A stretch of 5,457 nucleotides of DNA from Mycobacterium sp. (GTDB lineage Bacteria; Actinomycetota; Actinomycetes; Mycobacteriales; Mycobacteriaceae): assembly GCA_018882545.1 (NCBI GenBank), contig VERS01000186.1, forward strand, positions 1 to 5,457. Direction: 5' to 3'. The notes below the pieces were generated by a model. The model searched no databases. It saw only the letters and a list, made by a program, of their open reading frames with translations, and was not told the origin of the DNA. Below are positions 1 to 5,442 of this stretch, one piece after another (within the stretch, counting starts at the first letter, position 1; each line of letters begins with the position of its first letter). Made by a program: the position numbers and the translations under genes.

Positions 1-819
1 GTACTCCACGCTGGAGACCACCCCGGCCAGCAGGCCGTACTGATGCAGACCTAATTCCAGTCGGGCCGCACCGCTGGCGTTCGGATCGGCCGATACCGAT
101 CCGAAGCTGTCGATCAGGCCGGGGTTGCGGAAGACCAGTGCCCCGATCGGCGGACCCCCCCAGGCGGCGGCGTTGACTGCCACCACGTCGGCCTCGACGT
201 CGGTGATGTCCATCAGTTGGTAAGGCGCGGCGGCGGAGTGGTCGACCACCACCACGCCGCCGTTGTTATGCACCAGTTTGGCCACCGCGCCGACGTCGAT
301 CAGGGTGCCGAGCGTCGACGACGCCGAGGGGATCGCCACCAGACGGGTGTCCCCGTTCAGCAACTCGTCCCACTGCCACAACGGAAGCTCACCGGTCTCG
401 ATGTCGGCTTCGGCCCATCTGACCTTGGCGCCGAACCGGTCGGCGGCCCGCAGCCACGGAGCGATGTTCGCCTCGTCACCGAGTCGGCTGACCACCAGTT
501 CGCTGCCCAGACCCGCCCGGGTCGACGAGGCGTCGGCCAGCGAGGCCAGCAGCACCGCCCGATCCGCGCCGAGCACCACTCCCGCAGGGTCGGCATTGAG
601 CAGGTCGCCCACCGCGCGACGGGCGGCGTCGAGCAGGGCGACGCTGCGCTGGGCCGCCGGATGGGCGCTCGCTGCGTTGGCAGCGGCATTTCGGAAGGCG
701 GTCGAGACAGCGCTGGCGACGGTCTCGGGCACCACCATGCCGGCCTGGGCGTCGAATCGCGTCCAGCCATCTCCCAAGTCGGGGTGCAACCCGCGCACGC
801 GGGCGACGTCGTAAGCCAC
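1..819 (-). CDS. SufS/CsdA-like class V aminotransferase-fold protein, degenerate active site (partial, C-terminus off window; Rv3778c-like)
   Basis: The first 273 codons are visible; the gene continues beyond position 1, and by the usual family length of about 400 residues some 125 are missing. The protein begins [13 protein letters not shown] and resembles Mycobacterium tuberculosis Rv3778c (recalled, not searched). It has the fold-type I pattern of cysteine desulfurase-like proteins: a small N-terminal segment, then the PLP domain with [12 protein letters not shown] (residues 189-200), whose D193 matches the Asp that contacts the PLP pyridine nitrogen. The key residues are not conserved. 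The usual S-G-H-K-L-Y-G-P reads N216-A-A-A-W-G-G-P223, so the Schiff-base lysine is alanine (A219), and the PLP-stacking His of the H-H-A-N motif is E116 in DEAN. Desulfurase or transaminase activity is therefore doubtful. I chose the GTG at 819 because AAAGG lies 8 nt upstream and the product then begins like the mycobacterial homologue; an in-frame ATG at 855 lacks a ribosome site. It is transcribed divergently from pafE. Confidence 0.85.
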   Translation of the reverse strand, partial: MAYDVARVRGLHPDLGDGWTRFDAQAGMVVPETVASAVSTAFRNAAANAASAHPAAQRSVALLDAARRAVGDLLNADPAGVVLGADRAVLLASLADASSTRAGLGSELVVSRLGDEANIAPWLRAADRFGAKVRWAEADIETGELPLWQWDELLNGDTRLVAIPSASSTLGTLIDVGAVAKLVHNNGGVVVVDHSAAAPYQLMDITDVEADVVAVNAAAWGGPPIGALVFRNPGLIDSFGSVSADPNASGAARLELGLHQYGLLAGVVSSVEY

Positions 820-827
820 CGCACCAC

Positions 828-832
828 CCTTT
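828..832 (-). promoter_or_regulatory. Ribosome binding site deciding the GTG start of the aminotransferase-like gene
   Basis: AAAGG on the minus strand lies 8 nt upstream of the GTG at 819-817. The alternative ATG at 855-853 is preceded by two copies of CCGGGTTCT-type sequence with no purine-rich site, which favours the shorter product. Confidence 0.55.
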
Positions 833-855
833 GAACCCACCGCGACCACCCGCAT

Positions 856-877
856 CCGGAGAACCCGGAGAACCCGG
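856..877. repeat. Short tandem repeat, 9-bp unit, about 2.4 copies
   Basis: CCGGAGAAC occurs at 856-864 and 865-873 and is followed by CCGG at 874-877. It lies in the 5' leader of the minus-strand aminotransferase-like gene. It is probably a small slippage duplication; no function is visible. Confidence 0.6.
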
Positions 878-903
878 CCTGCGGTGATCCGAACCGCGTC
901 ACC

Positions 904-909
904 ATACTA
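904..909 (-). promoter_or_regulatory. Candidate -10 box for the aminotransferase-like gene
   Basis: The minus strand reads TAGTAT at 909-904, matching the mycobacterial SigA-type -10 consensus TANNNT. A start site near 897 would give a leader of about 78 nt to the GTG at 819. The best -35 position (GTGGAA about 16 nt upstream) is not a good consensus, which is common in mycobacteria. This is inference from a short motif only. Confidence 0.35.
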
Positions 910-975
910 GGCCAGTGAACTTGGTTTCCACGGCCCTTGCTGCCGGTTGTCGGGGGGATCGGCAGGCCTGACGGG

Positions 976-988
976 CTAGTGTCACTAG
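976..988. promoter_or_regulatory. 13-bp perfect palindrome overlapping a putative -10 box upstream of pafE
   Basis: CTAGTGTCACTAG has two 6-bp arms (CTAGTG and CACTAG) around a single central T. The plus-strand hexamer TAGTGT at 977-982 fits the TANNNT -10 pattern, so a dimeric regulator bound here would cover the promoter. A start site near 989-992 would leave an untranslated leader of about 80 nt before the pafE ATG. No convincing -35 is seen; TTGTCG at 947-952 is too far away (24-nt spacer). The symmetry is observed; the operator or promoter role is inferred. Confidence 0.4.
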
Positions 989-1071
989 ACGACGAACAAC
1001 GCGGCGCCCCACCCGGCACTGGCACGGGTGGTCGGGTGCTCTCGAGGGATGGGAACGGAAACGCCACCGGC

Positions 1072-1593
1072 ATGACAGAGAACATCAACGACGTCGACAA
1101 CGTCGAAATCATCACCGGCAACCAGGCCGGCGGATCCGGCGAGGGCGACGAGCAGCGATCCATCACCGACCTGGTGGAGCAGCCGGCCAAGGTGATGCGG
1201 ATAGGCACCATGATCAAGCAGTTACTCGAAGAGGTGAAGGCCGCGCCATTGGACGAGGCCAGCCGTGCTCGGCTGCGCGAGATCCACGCGACCAGCATCC
1301 GCGAACTCGAGGCCGGCCTGGCCCCGGAACTCCAGGACGAACTGCACCGGCTGGCGTTGCCGTTTTCGGAGGATTCGGTGCCCTCCGATGCCGAGCTGCG
1401 AATCGCCCAGGCCCAACTAGTCGGCTGGCTGGAGGGTCTGTTCCACGGCATCCAGACGGCGTTGTTCGCCCAGCAGATGGCGGCGCGGGCGCAATTGGAG
1501 CAGATGCGTCAGGGGGCGCTGCCGCCCGGTATGGCCCCACCGGCAGGCAACGCCGCGGGGAGCTATAGCCACGGGACCGGGCAGTACCTCTAG
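1072..1593 (+). CDS. pafE: Bacterial proteasome activator PafE/Bpa
   Basis: This 173-residue protein matches the mycobacterial ATP-independent proteasome activator (Rv3780, 174 residues in M. tuberculosis). In that family it forms a dodecameric ring that docks on the 20S proteasome, opens its gate and promotes degradation of unfolded or partly folded proteins such as HspR, without Pup or ATP. The acidic N-terminus (1-30) looks disordered. The core is helical: ITDLVEQPAKVMRIG (31-45), a second helical stretch around 65-97, and a long helix after VPSDAELR (103-110) through about 147. A Pro/Gly/Ala-rich linker (148-169) leads to the C-terminal G170-Q-Y-L173, the docking motif equivalent to HbYX. 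I chose the ATG at 1072 because the length fits; the sequence upstream stays open to TTG at 937 and GTG at 1036 but does not look conserved. GGGAACGGAA at 1051-1060 is a weak, rather distant ribosome site. It appears to be the first gene of the galactan-export operon. Confidence 0.95.
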   Translation: MTENINDVDNVEIITGNQAGGSGEGDEQRSITDLVEQPAKVMRIGTMIKQLLEEVKAAPLDEASRARLREIHATSIRELEAGLAPELQDELHRLALPFSEDSVPSDAELRIAQAQLVGWLEGLFHGIQTALFAQQMAARAQLEQMRQGALPPGMAPPAGNAAGSYSHGTGQYL

Positions 1594-1608
1594 CCCCTCG
1601 ACGTCTCA

Positions 1609-2424
1609 ATGGCCTCCGACCCCTACATCGAGACCCGCAGCGCCTGGGTCGAATTCCCGATCTTCGACGCCAAGACTCGGTCGCTGAAGAAGGCGTTCCT
1701 CGGCAAGGCCGGCGGGGCAATCGGCCGAAACACCGACAACGTCGTCGTCATCGAGGCTCTGCGCGACATCACGATGACTCTTAAGGTCGGCGACCGGGTC
1801 GGTCTGGTCGGCCACAACGGCGCCGGGAAGTCGACACTGCTGCGACTGCTGTCGGGAATCTATGAACCCACCCGCGGCCGGACGCTGGTCAAAGGCCGGG
1901 TGGCGCCGGTCTTCGACCTCGGCATCGGCATGGATCCGGAGATCACCGGCTACGAGAACATCATCATCCGCGGGCTGTTCCTCGGCCAGACCCGCAAGCA
2001 GATGCAGGCCAAGGTCGATGAGATCGCCGAGTTCACCGAACTCGGCGAATACCTGTCCATGCCGCTGCGCACCTACTCCACCGGCATGCGGGTCCGACTG
2101 GCGATGGGCGTGGTCACCAGCATCGACCCGGAGATCCTGCTCCTCGACGAGGGTATCGGCGCGGTGGACGCGGACTTCCTCAAGAAGGCGCAGCACCGGT
2201 TGCAGGCGTTGGTGGAGCGCTCCGGAATCCTGGTGTTCGCCAGCCATTCCAACGAATTCCTGGCCCGGCTGTGCAAGACCGCGATGTGGATCGACCACGG
2301 CACCGTACGTCTGGAAGGCGGCATCGAGGAGGTGGTGCGTGCCTACGAGGGCGACGACGCCGCCCGGCACGTCCGCGACGTTCTGGCCGAGCACGCCGGC
2401 GACTGGTCGGACGCCGCACCGTGA
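1609..2424 (+). CDS. wzt: Galactan ABC exporter ATP-binding subunit Wzt (RfbE, Rv3781-like)
   Basis: This 271-residue ATPase powers the ABC-2 transporter thought to translocate the decaprenyl-PP-linked galactan of arabinogalactan across the plasma membrane, paired with Wzm. It contains Walker A GHNGAGKST (68-76), a Wzt-type signature Y156-S-T-G-M160 in place of LSGGQ, Walker B ILLLD with catalytic E181 (176-181), D-loop D187 and H-loop H213 in FASHS. The N-terminal 50 residues carry the WVEFPIFD and SLKKAF segments of polysaccharide-export ATPases. It ends soon after the nucleotide-binding domain, so it lacks the C-terminal carbohydrate-binding domain of O9a-type Wzt proteins; this fits the mycobacterial homologue of about 273 residues. 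The ATG at 1609 lies 15 bp after the pafE stop, in the same frame, with no visible Shine-Dalgarno, suggesting reinitiation from pafE. Its stop overlaps the glfT1 start. Confidence 0.95.
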   Translation: MASDPYIETRSAWVEFPIFDAKTRSLKKAFLGKAGGAIGRNTDNVVVIEALRDITMTLKVGDRVGLVGHNGAGKSTLLRLLSGIYEPTRGRTLVKGRVAPVFDLGIGMDPEITGYENIIIRGLFLGQTRKQMQAKVDEIAEFTELGEYLSMPLRTYSTGMRVRLAMGVVTSIDPEILLLDEGIGAVDADFLKKAQHRLQALVERSGILVFASHSNEFLARLCKTAMWIDHGTVRLEGGIEEVVRAYEGDDAARHVRDVLAEHAGDWSDAAP

Positions 2425-3338
2425 CCGACATGGTGTGCACCGTCGTCGTCACCCACCGCCGACCTGACGAACTGGCCACGTCGCTGAAGATGGTGGCCGC
2501 TCAGAGCCGACCGGTCGACCACCTGATCGTCGTCGACAACGATTTCGGAAACAACCCTCACGACGACCGGGTGCGAGACCTCGTCGCCGCCCAACCCGTG
2601 CCCAGCACCTACCTCGGGTCGCGCCGAAACCTGGGCGGCGCAGGGGGATTCGCCCTTGGGATGCTGCACGCCCTGGCCCTGGGTGCCGACTGGGTCTGGC
2701 TCGCCGACGACGACGGCCATCCCCGCGATTGCGAGGTATTGGCCACCCTGCTGGCCTGCGCTGACCGGCACGGCCTGGCCGAGGTGTCCCCGATGGTCTG
2801 CGCGCTGGACCGGCCCGAGGAGTTGGCCTTCCCGCTGCGCCGCGGCCTGGTGTGGCGCCGGAAGGTCGACGAACTGCGCACCAAGGACTCCCCCGACGGC
2901 GACCTGCTGCCCGGGTACGCCTCACTGTTCAACGGGGCACTGTTCCGCGCGGAAACCATTGAAGCTGTTGGCGTTCCGGATCTGCGGCTGTTCGTGCGCG
3001 GCGATGAGTACGACGTGCACCGCCGCCTGGTGCGCAGCGGCCTACCGTTCGGCACCTGCCTGGACACCGTCTACCTGCACCCCTACGGCAGTGACGAGTT
3101 CAAGCCGATCCTCGGGGGACGGATGCACACCCAGTACCCCGACGATCCGGTGAAACGGTTCTTCACCTACCGCAACCGCGGCTACGTGCTGTCCCAACCG
3201 GGGTTGCGCCGGTTGCTGCCCCAGGAGTGGGTGCGCTTCGGGTGGTATTTCCTGGTGACCCGACGGGATCCGGCCGGCCTGCGGGAGTGGATCCGCCTGC
3301 GCCGGATGGGCCGCAAAGAAAGATTCCGCCGACCGTGA
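2421..3338 (+). CDS. glfT1: Galactofuranosyltransferase GlfT1 (Rv3782-like)
   Basis: This 305-residue GT2-family (GT-A fold) enzyme uses UDP-galactofuranose. In mycobacteria GlfT1 adds the first two Galf residues to decaprenyl-PP-GlcNAc-Rha, and GlfT2 then elongates the galactan. Visible landmarks are the N-terminal CTVVVTHRRP strand-turn (6-15), IVVDN (36-40) at the nucleotide site, RRNLGGAGGF (68-77), the metal-binding D96-D-D98 in WLADDDGH, FNGALF (170-175), and RGDE (193-196), whose D195/E196 is the likely catalytic-base region by comparison with GlfT2. HPYGSDEFKP (220-229) and the C-terminal FFTYRNRGYVLSQPG (247-261) resemble the M. tuberculosis protein (304 residues). The basic tail (294-305) suggests membrane-surface association. 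The GTG at 2421 is chosen: it overlaps the wzt stop as GTGA and gives the family length; the frame stays open about 50 codons further into wzt. Confidence 0.94.
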   Translation: MTDMVCTVVVTHRRPDELATSLKMVAAQSRPVDHLIVVDNDFGNNPHDDRVRDLVAAQPVPSTYLGSRRNLGGAGGFALGMLHALALGADWVWLADDDGHPRDCEVLATLLACADRHGLAEVSPMVCALDRPEELAFPLRRGLVWRRKVDELRTKDSPDGDLLPGYASLFNGALFRAETIEAVGVPDLRLFVRGDEYDVHRRLVRSGLPFGTCLDTVYLHPYGSDEFKPILGGRMHTQYPDDPVKRFFTYRNRGYVLSQPGLRRLLPQEWVRFGWYFLVTRRDPAGLREWIRLRRMGRKERFRRP

Positions 3339-4165
3339 CCATCATCGAGGCGGCCAGCCAGTCCAAGACCTTCCGTCGCGCCTGGGGCGACCTGATCGAC
3401 GGCTTCTCCAAGCGTGAACTGTGGCTGCACCTGGGCTGGCAGGACATCAAGCAGAAATACCGGCGGTCAGTGCTGGGCCCGTTCTGGATCACCATCGCCA
3501 CCGGCACCACCGCGCTGGCGATGGGTCTGCTGTACTCGAAACTGTTCAACCTGGAGATCTCCGAGCACCTGCCGTACGTGACGGTGGGCCTGATCGTCTG
3601 GAACATGATCAACGCCGCGATCCTCGACGGCTCAGAGGTGTTCATCGCCAACGAGGGTCTGATCAAACAACTTCCGACCTCGCTGAGTGTGCACGTCTAT
3701 CGCCTGGTCTGGCGGCAGATGATCCTCTTCGCCCACAACATCCTCATCTACGTCATCATCGCGATCATCTACCCCAAGCCGTGGTCGTGGGCGGACCTGG
3801 CAGTGCTGCCGGCACTGGTGCTGATCATGCTCAACTGCGTGTGGGTGGCGTTCTGCTTCGGAATCCTGGCCACCCGCTACCGCGATATCGCCCCACTGCT
3901 GACCTCCCTGGTGCAACTGCTGTTCTTCGTCACGCCGATCATCTGGAACGCCGAGACCCTGGAGCGACAGGGTGCCGGACAGTGGTGGCGGATCATCGAA
4001 CTGAACCCCCTGCTGCACTACATCGACATCGTGCGCGCGCCATTGCTGGGCGCCCAGCAGGAGCCCCGGCACTGGTGGATCGTGATCGGGCTGACGATTG
4101 CGGGTTGGTGCGCGGCCGCGCTGGCATTGCGGCAGTACCGGGCGCGGGTGCCGTACTGGGTGTAG
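3335..4165 (+). CDS. wzm: Galactan ABC exporter permease Wzm (RfbD, Rv3783-like)
   Basis: This 276-residue ABC-2 permease of the polysaccharide-export class forms the transmembrane channel that works with Wzt to move lipid-linked galactan outward. After a short amphipathic cytoplasmic N-terminus (about 1-30), the family segment WQDIKQKYRRSVLGPFW (35-51) enters the first membrane span. Likely spans are about 50-70, 81-97, 126-146, 154-178, 188-204 and 246-265, giving the six expected. ATRYRDIAPLL (179-189) is a conserved cytoplasmic-loop element, and TPIIWNAETL (200-209) followed by LNPLLHYIDIVR (223-234) is typical of Wzm and TagG proteins. The length matches the M. tuberculosis homologue of about 280. 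The GTG at 3335 overlaps the glfT1 stop as GTGA; AAGAAAGA at 3316-3323 is a weak ribosome site, so translation is probably coupled. It is the last gene of the operon and is followed by a strong hairpin. Confidence 0.94.
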   Translation: MTIIEAASQSKTFRRAWGDLIDGFSKRELWLHLGWQDIKQKYRRSVLGPFWITIATGTTALAMGLLYSKLFNLEISEHLPYVTVGLIVWNMINAAILDGSEVFIANEGLIKQLPTSLSVHVYRLVWRQMILFAHNILIYVIIAIIYPKPWSWADLAVLPALVLIMLNCVWVAFCFGILATRYRDIAPLLTSLVQLLFFVTPIIWNAETLERQGAGQWWRIIELNPLLHYIDIVRAPLLGAQQEPRHWWIVIGLTIAGWCAAALALRQYRARVPYWV

Positions 4166-4187
4166 CCCGCCCCCGAGGCGGAACCGA

Positions 4188-4208
4188 TCGTGGGGGAGTC
4201 CCCCGCGG
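4188..4208 (+). terminator. Hairpin downstream of wzm, candidate operon terminator
   Basis: A 9-bp stem pairs 4188-4196 with 4200-4208 (TCGTGGGGG with CCCCCGCGG, two G-U pairs) around the 3-nt loop AGT, starting 22 nt after the wzm stop. It lacks a U-run, as mycobacterial terminators often do. The role is inferred from stem strength and position. Confidence 0.45.
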
Positions 4209-4267
4209 CTCAGTAGGTCCTTGGCGGCGCACGTCGGGGTCCAACCGTCACCGGGTCCGGACGTTTT

Positions 4268-4284
4268 CAGTTGTGTGACAACTG
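4268..4284 (-). terminator. Perfect inverted repeat directly after the PPOX gene, candidate terminator
   Basis: CAGTTGT (4268-4274) and ACAACTG (4278-4284) are exact 7-bp complements around a 3-nt loop. On the minus strand the hairpin begins 3 nt after the TGA of the PPOX-family gene and is followed by AAAACG rather than a T-run. It could act on both strands or protect mRNA 3' ends in this convergent region. An operator role is less likely because no promoter faces it. Confidence 0.45.
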
Positions 4285-4287
4285 CTC

Positions 4288-4716
4288 TCAGCTCACGACA
4301 TGCCCGTGGTCGGGTGCGGGCCCGAACCGGAACCTTCGGGCGCTGATCTCACCCGGGGTAATGCGGACGTACCGCAGCTTCTCCGTCGCCACCCACGGCA
4401 TCAGTCCGGCCTGATCGGCCCGGTGAATGTCCTCGGCGCTGTTGAGCAGCGTCGCGGTGCCCCGCACGATCACACTCCAGCCCTCGGCGGCGCTGTGATC
4501 GTCGGCCTCGAAGAGCACCCTGTCGTTCATCACCGTGGTGAACAGTTTGGTGCCCTCGGCGGTGCGGAACAGCACCGTGCCGTTCTGGACGACGAAGTTG
4601 ACCGGGAAGATCTCCAACTGGCCGCCGAAGGAGGTCACCAGCCGGCCCAGCGCCACGCTGGACAGCAGGTTCCACGCCGCGCCCTCATCGAGCACGGTCA
4701 CCGGATCATTCGCCAT
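4288..4716 (-). CDS. Pyridoxamine 5'-phosphate oxidase family protein (Pyridox_ox_2-like split barrel)
   Basis: This 142-residue protein has the compact split-barrel fold that binds FMN, F420 or heme in this superfamily; the true cofactor and substrate cannot be told from the sequence. Diagnostic segments are GRLVTSFGGQLEIFPVNFVV (24-43), where F-P-V-N-F is the hallmark, VLFRTAEGTKL (48-58), which supplies Arg and Lys contacts typical of the family, VLFEADD (67-73), and GWSVIVRGTATLL (79-91), the long central strands. The C-terminus (111-133) gives the final strand LRYVRITP and an Arg/Phe-rich end. Actinobacteria carry many paralogues; most are uncharacterised, and some act as F420-dependent reductases. 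The ATG at 4716 (MANDPVTVL) is favoured because homologues begin near there; an in-frame ATG at 4725 would add three residues. Neither has a clear ribosome site. It lies 102 bp downstream of the HD gene on the same strand and converges on wzm. Confidence 0.8.
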   Translation of the reverse strand: MANDPVTVLDEGAAWNLLSSVALGRLVTSFGGQLEIFPVNFVVQNGTVLFRTAEGTKLFTTVMNDRVLFEADDHSAAEGWSVIVRGTATLLNSAEDIHRADQAGLMPWVATEKLRYVRITPGEISARRFRFGPAPDHGHVVS

Positions 4717-4738
4717 GGGCCACATCGTGGCCGGGAGA

Positions 4739-4759
4739 AGGCCCCGATGCAAGGGGCTT
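4739..4759. other. Small hairpin in the PPOX-gene leader
   Basis: GCCCC (4741-4745) pairs with GGGGC (4753-4757) around a 7-nt loop; flanking A-T pairing is imperfect. On the minus strand it lies after the HD gene and 25 nt before the PPOX start and is followed by CTTCTCCC, so it may be a weak terminator or leader structure. The call is tentative. Confidence 0.25.
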
Positions 4760-4767
4760 ATGGCCCC

Positions 4768-4797
4768 CCGATGACCACCGATGGCCCCCGATGCCCC
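4768..4797. repeat. 10-bp tandem repeat with C-tracts between the HD and PPOX genes
   Basis: Three 10-bp units begin at 4768, 4778 and 4788, each CCGATG followed by a variable C-rich tetramer; a degenerate fourth (CCCGATCGCC) follows at 4798, and isolated copies of CCCCGATG lie at 4742-4749 and 4766-4773. Runs of six, five and seven C residues (4764-4769, 4785-4789, 4794-4800) interleave. The repeat is directly observed; it may arise by slippage, and any effect on the downstream PPOX gene is unknown. Confidence 0.65.
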
Positions 4798-4818
4798 CCC
4801 GATCGCCGGGCCGTCGAA

Positions 4819-5442
4819 TCAGCCGCGAAGTACCGCCAGTTCGGCCGTCAGGTTCGCCCGCGCCGCGGCCTCCCACCGCTGCCGGGCGTACTCGGTGCGG
4901 AACAGGGCCGAACCCTCGAGCAACGCGACGAGCACCTGCAGGCGGCCCTTTCGGAACGCCTCGTCGGGGATGTGGGCGTACTCCGCCCGGATCGCTGCGG
5001 TGTTGCGCCGGTAGTCCTCCGCCGGCAACGCCAGCGCGGACAGGTCGGCGTCGGAGAGCACCTCGGCGTTGCGGTCGCCGGGCGCCGGGTCGTGGCCGAC
5101 AGTCATACGGACCAGCCGGGCGACCTCGGCGACCAACTGCGGCGCCACCCCGAGGGCGGCGAGTTCGGCTTCGGCGCGCCGGGCGCTGCGCTCCTCATCG
5201 TCGGGCAGACCGGCGTAGACGACGTCGTGGTACCAGGCCGCAAGCCGGACCGCGTCGGGTTCCTCGGCGTAGGCGGCGAGTTCGTCGACCCGGTCCAGGA
5301 CGTCGCGCAGATGGGTCAGCCCGTGATAGGTGCGGTGCGGCTCGGCCCAGGCCTCCAGCAGTCGCCGCCCGGCGCCCGGGGCATCGGGGTCGCCGGTGTG
5401 ACGGGTGATCAGCTCCGTCCACCTCGCGTGCAAGTCCTGCAC
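4819..5442 (-). CDS. HD-domain protein, predicted metal-dependent phosphohydrolase (COG4339-like)
   Basis: This 207-residue cytoplasmic protein has the metal-binding pattern of the HD superfamily: TYHGLTHL (38-45) with H40 and H44, the defining H72-D73 in AAWYHDVVY, a further histidine in VGHD (H117), and a downstream aspartate in SDADLSALA (D131 or D133). These match the small predicted HD phosphohydrolases of about 200 residues found widely in actinobacteria, where the second segment usually reads WFHDAVY-like. Members are expected to hydrolyse phosphate esters or nucleotides, but no substrate is established for this subgroup that I can name. The C-terminal half (155-205) is helical and basic and includes FRKGRLQVLVALL (163-175). 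The GTG at 5442 has AGGA about 8 nt upstream and is the likely start, though the frame stays open to the window edge at 5457. It may be co-transcribed with the PPOX gene or be separated from it by the repeat-rich spacer. Confidence 0.8.
   Translation of the reverse strand: MQDLHARWTELITRHTGDPDAPGAGRRLLEAWAEPHRTYHGLTHLRDVLDRVDELAAYAEEPDAVRLAAWYHDVVYAGLPDDEERSARRAEAELAALGVAPQLVAEVARLVRMTVGHDPAPGDRNAEVLSDADLSALALPAEDYRRNTAAIRAEYAHIPDEAFRKGRLQVLVALLEGSALFRTEYARQRWEAAARANLTAELAVLRG

Noticed and set aside
217..834. Plus-strand open frames opposite the aminotransferase-like gene
   Set aside because: The minus-strand product has recognisable family motifs; the plus-strand translations are His/Gly/Arg-rich with no motif and no ribosome site.
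1051..1060. GGGAACGGAA as an ECF sigma -35 element
   Set aside because: A matching -10 would fall inside the pafE start region, leaving no room for a leader; it is better read as a weak ribosome site.
937..1071. N-terminal extension of pafE to TTG 937 or GTG 1036
   Set aside because: It would add 45 or 12 residues not expected from the family length, and would place the palindrome and -10-like box inside the coding region for the longer form.
357..1451. Long minus-strand open frame (364 codons) across the aminotransferase-like gene and pafE
   Set aside because: It is antisense to pafE and in another frame of the aminotransferase gene, with Ser/Arg/Pro-rich, low-complexity translation typical of GC-rich shadow frames.
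2271..2420. Upstream extension of glfT1 into wzt
   Set aside because: The added 50 residues are Arg-rich shadow sequence of wzt; the GTGA overlap at 2421 gives the known family length.
3227..3334. Upstream extension of wzm into glfT1
   Set aside because: It overlaps the conserved glfT1 C-terminus, and the GTG at 3335 gives the expected permease length.
4255..4262. 8-bp palindrome GTCCGGAC in the convergent spacer
   Set aside because: Short GC-rich palindromes are expected by chance at this base composition, and nothing nearby supports a role.
3421..4278. 285-codon plus-strand frame overlapping wzm
   Set aside because: It is a shifted frame of the well-supported permease; its translation has no hydrophobic spans and no family motif.
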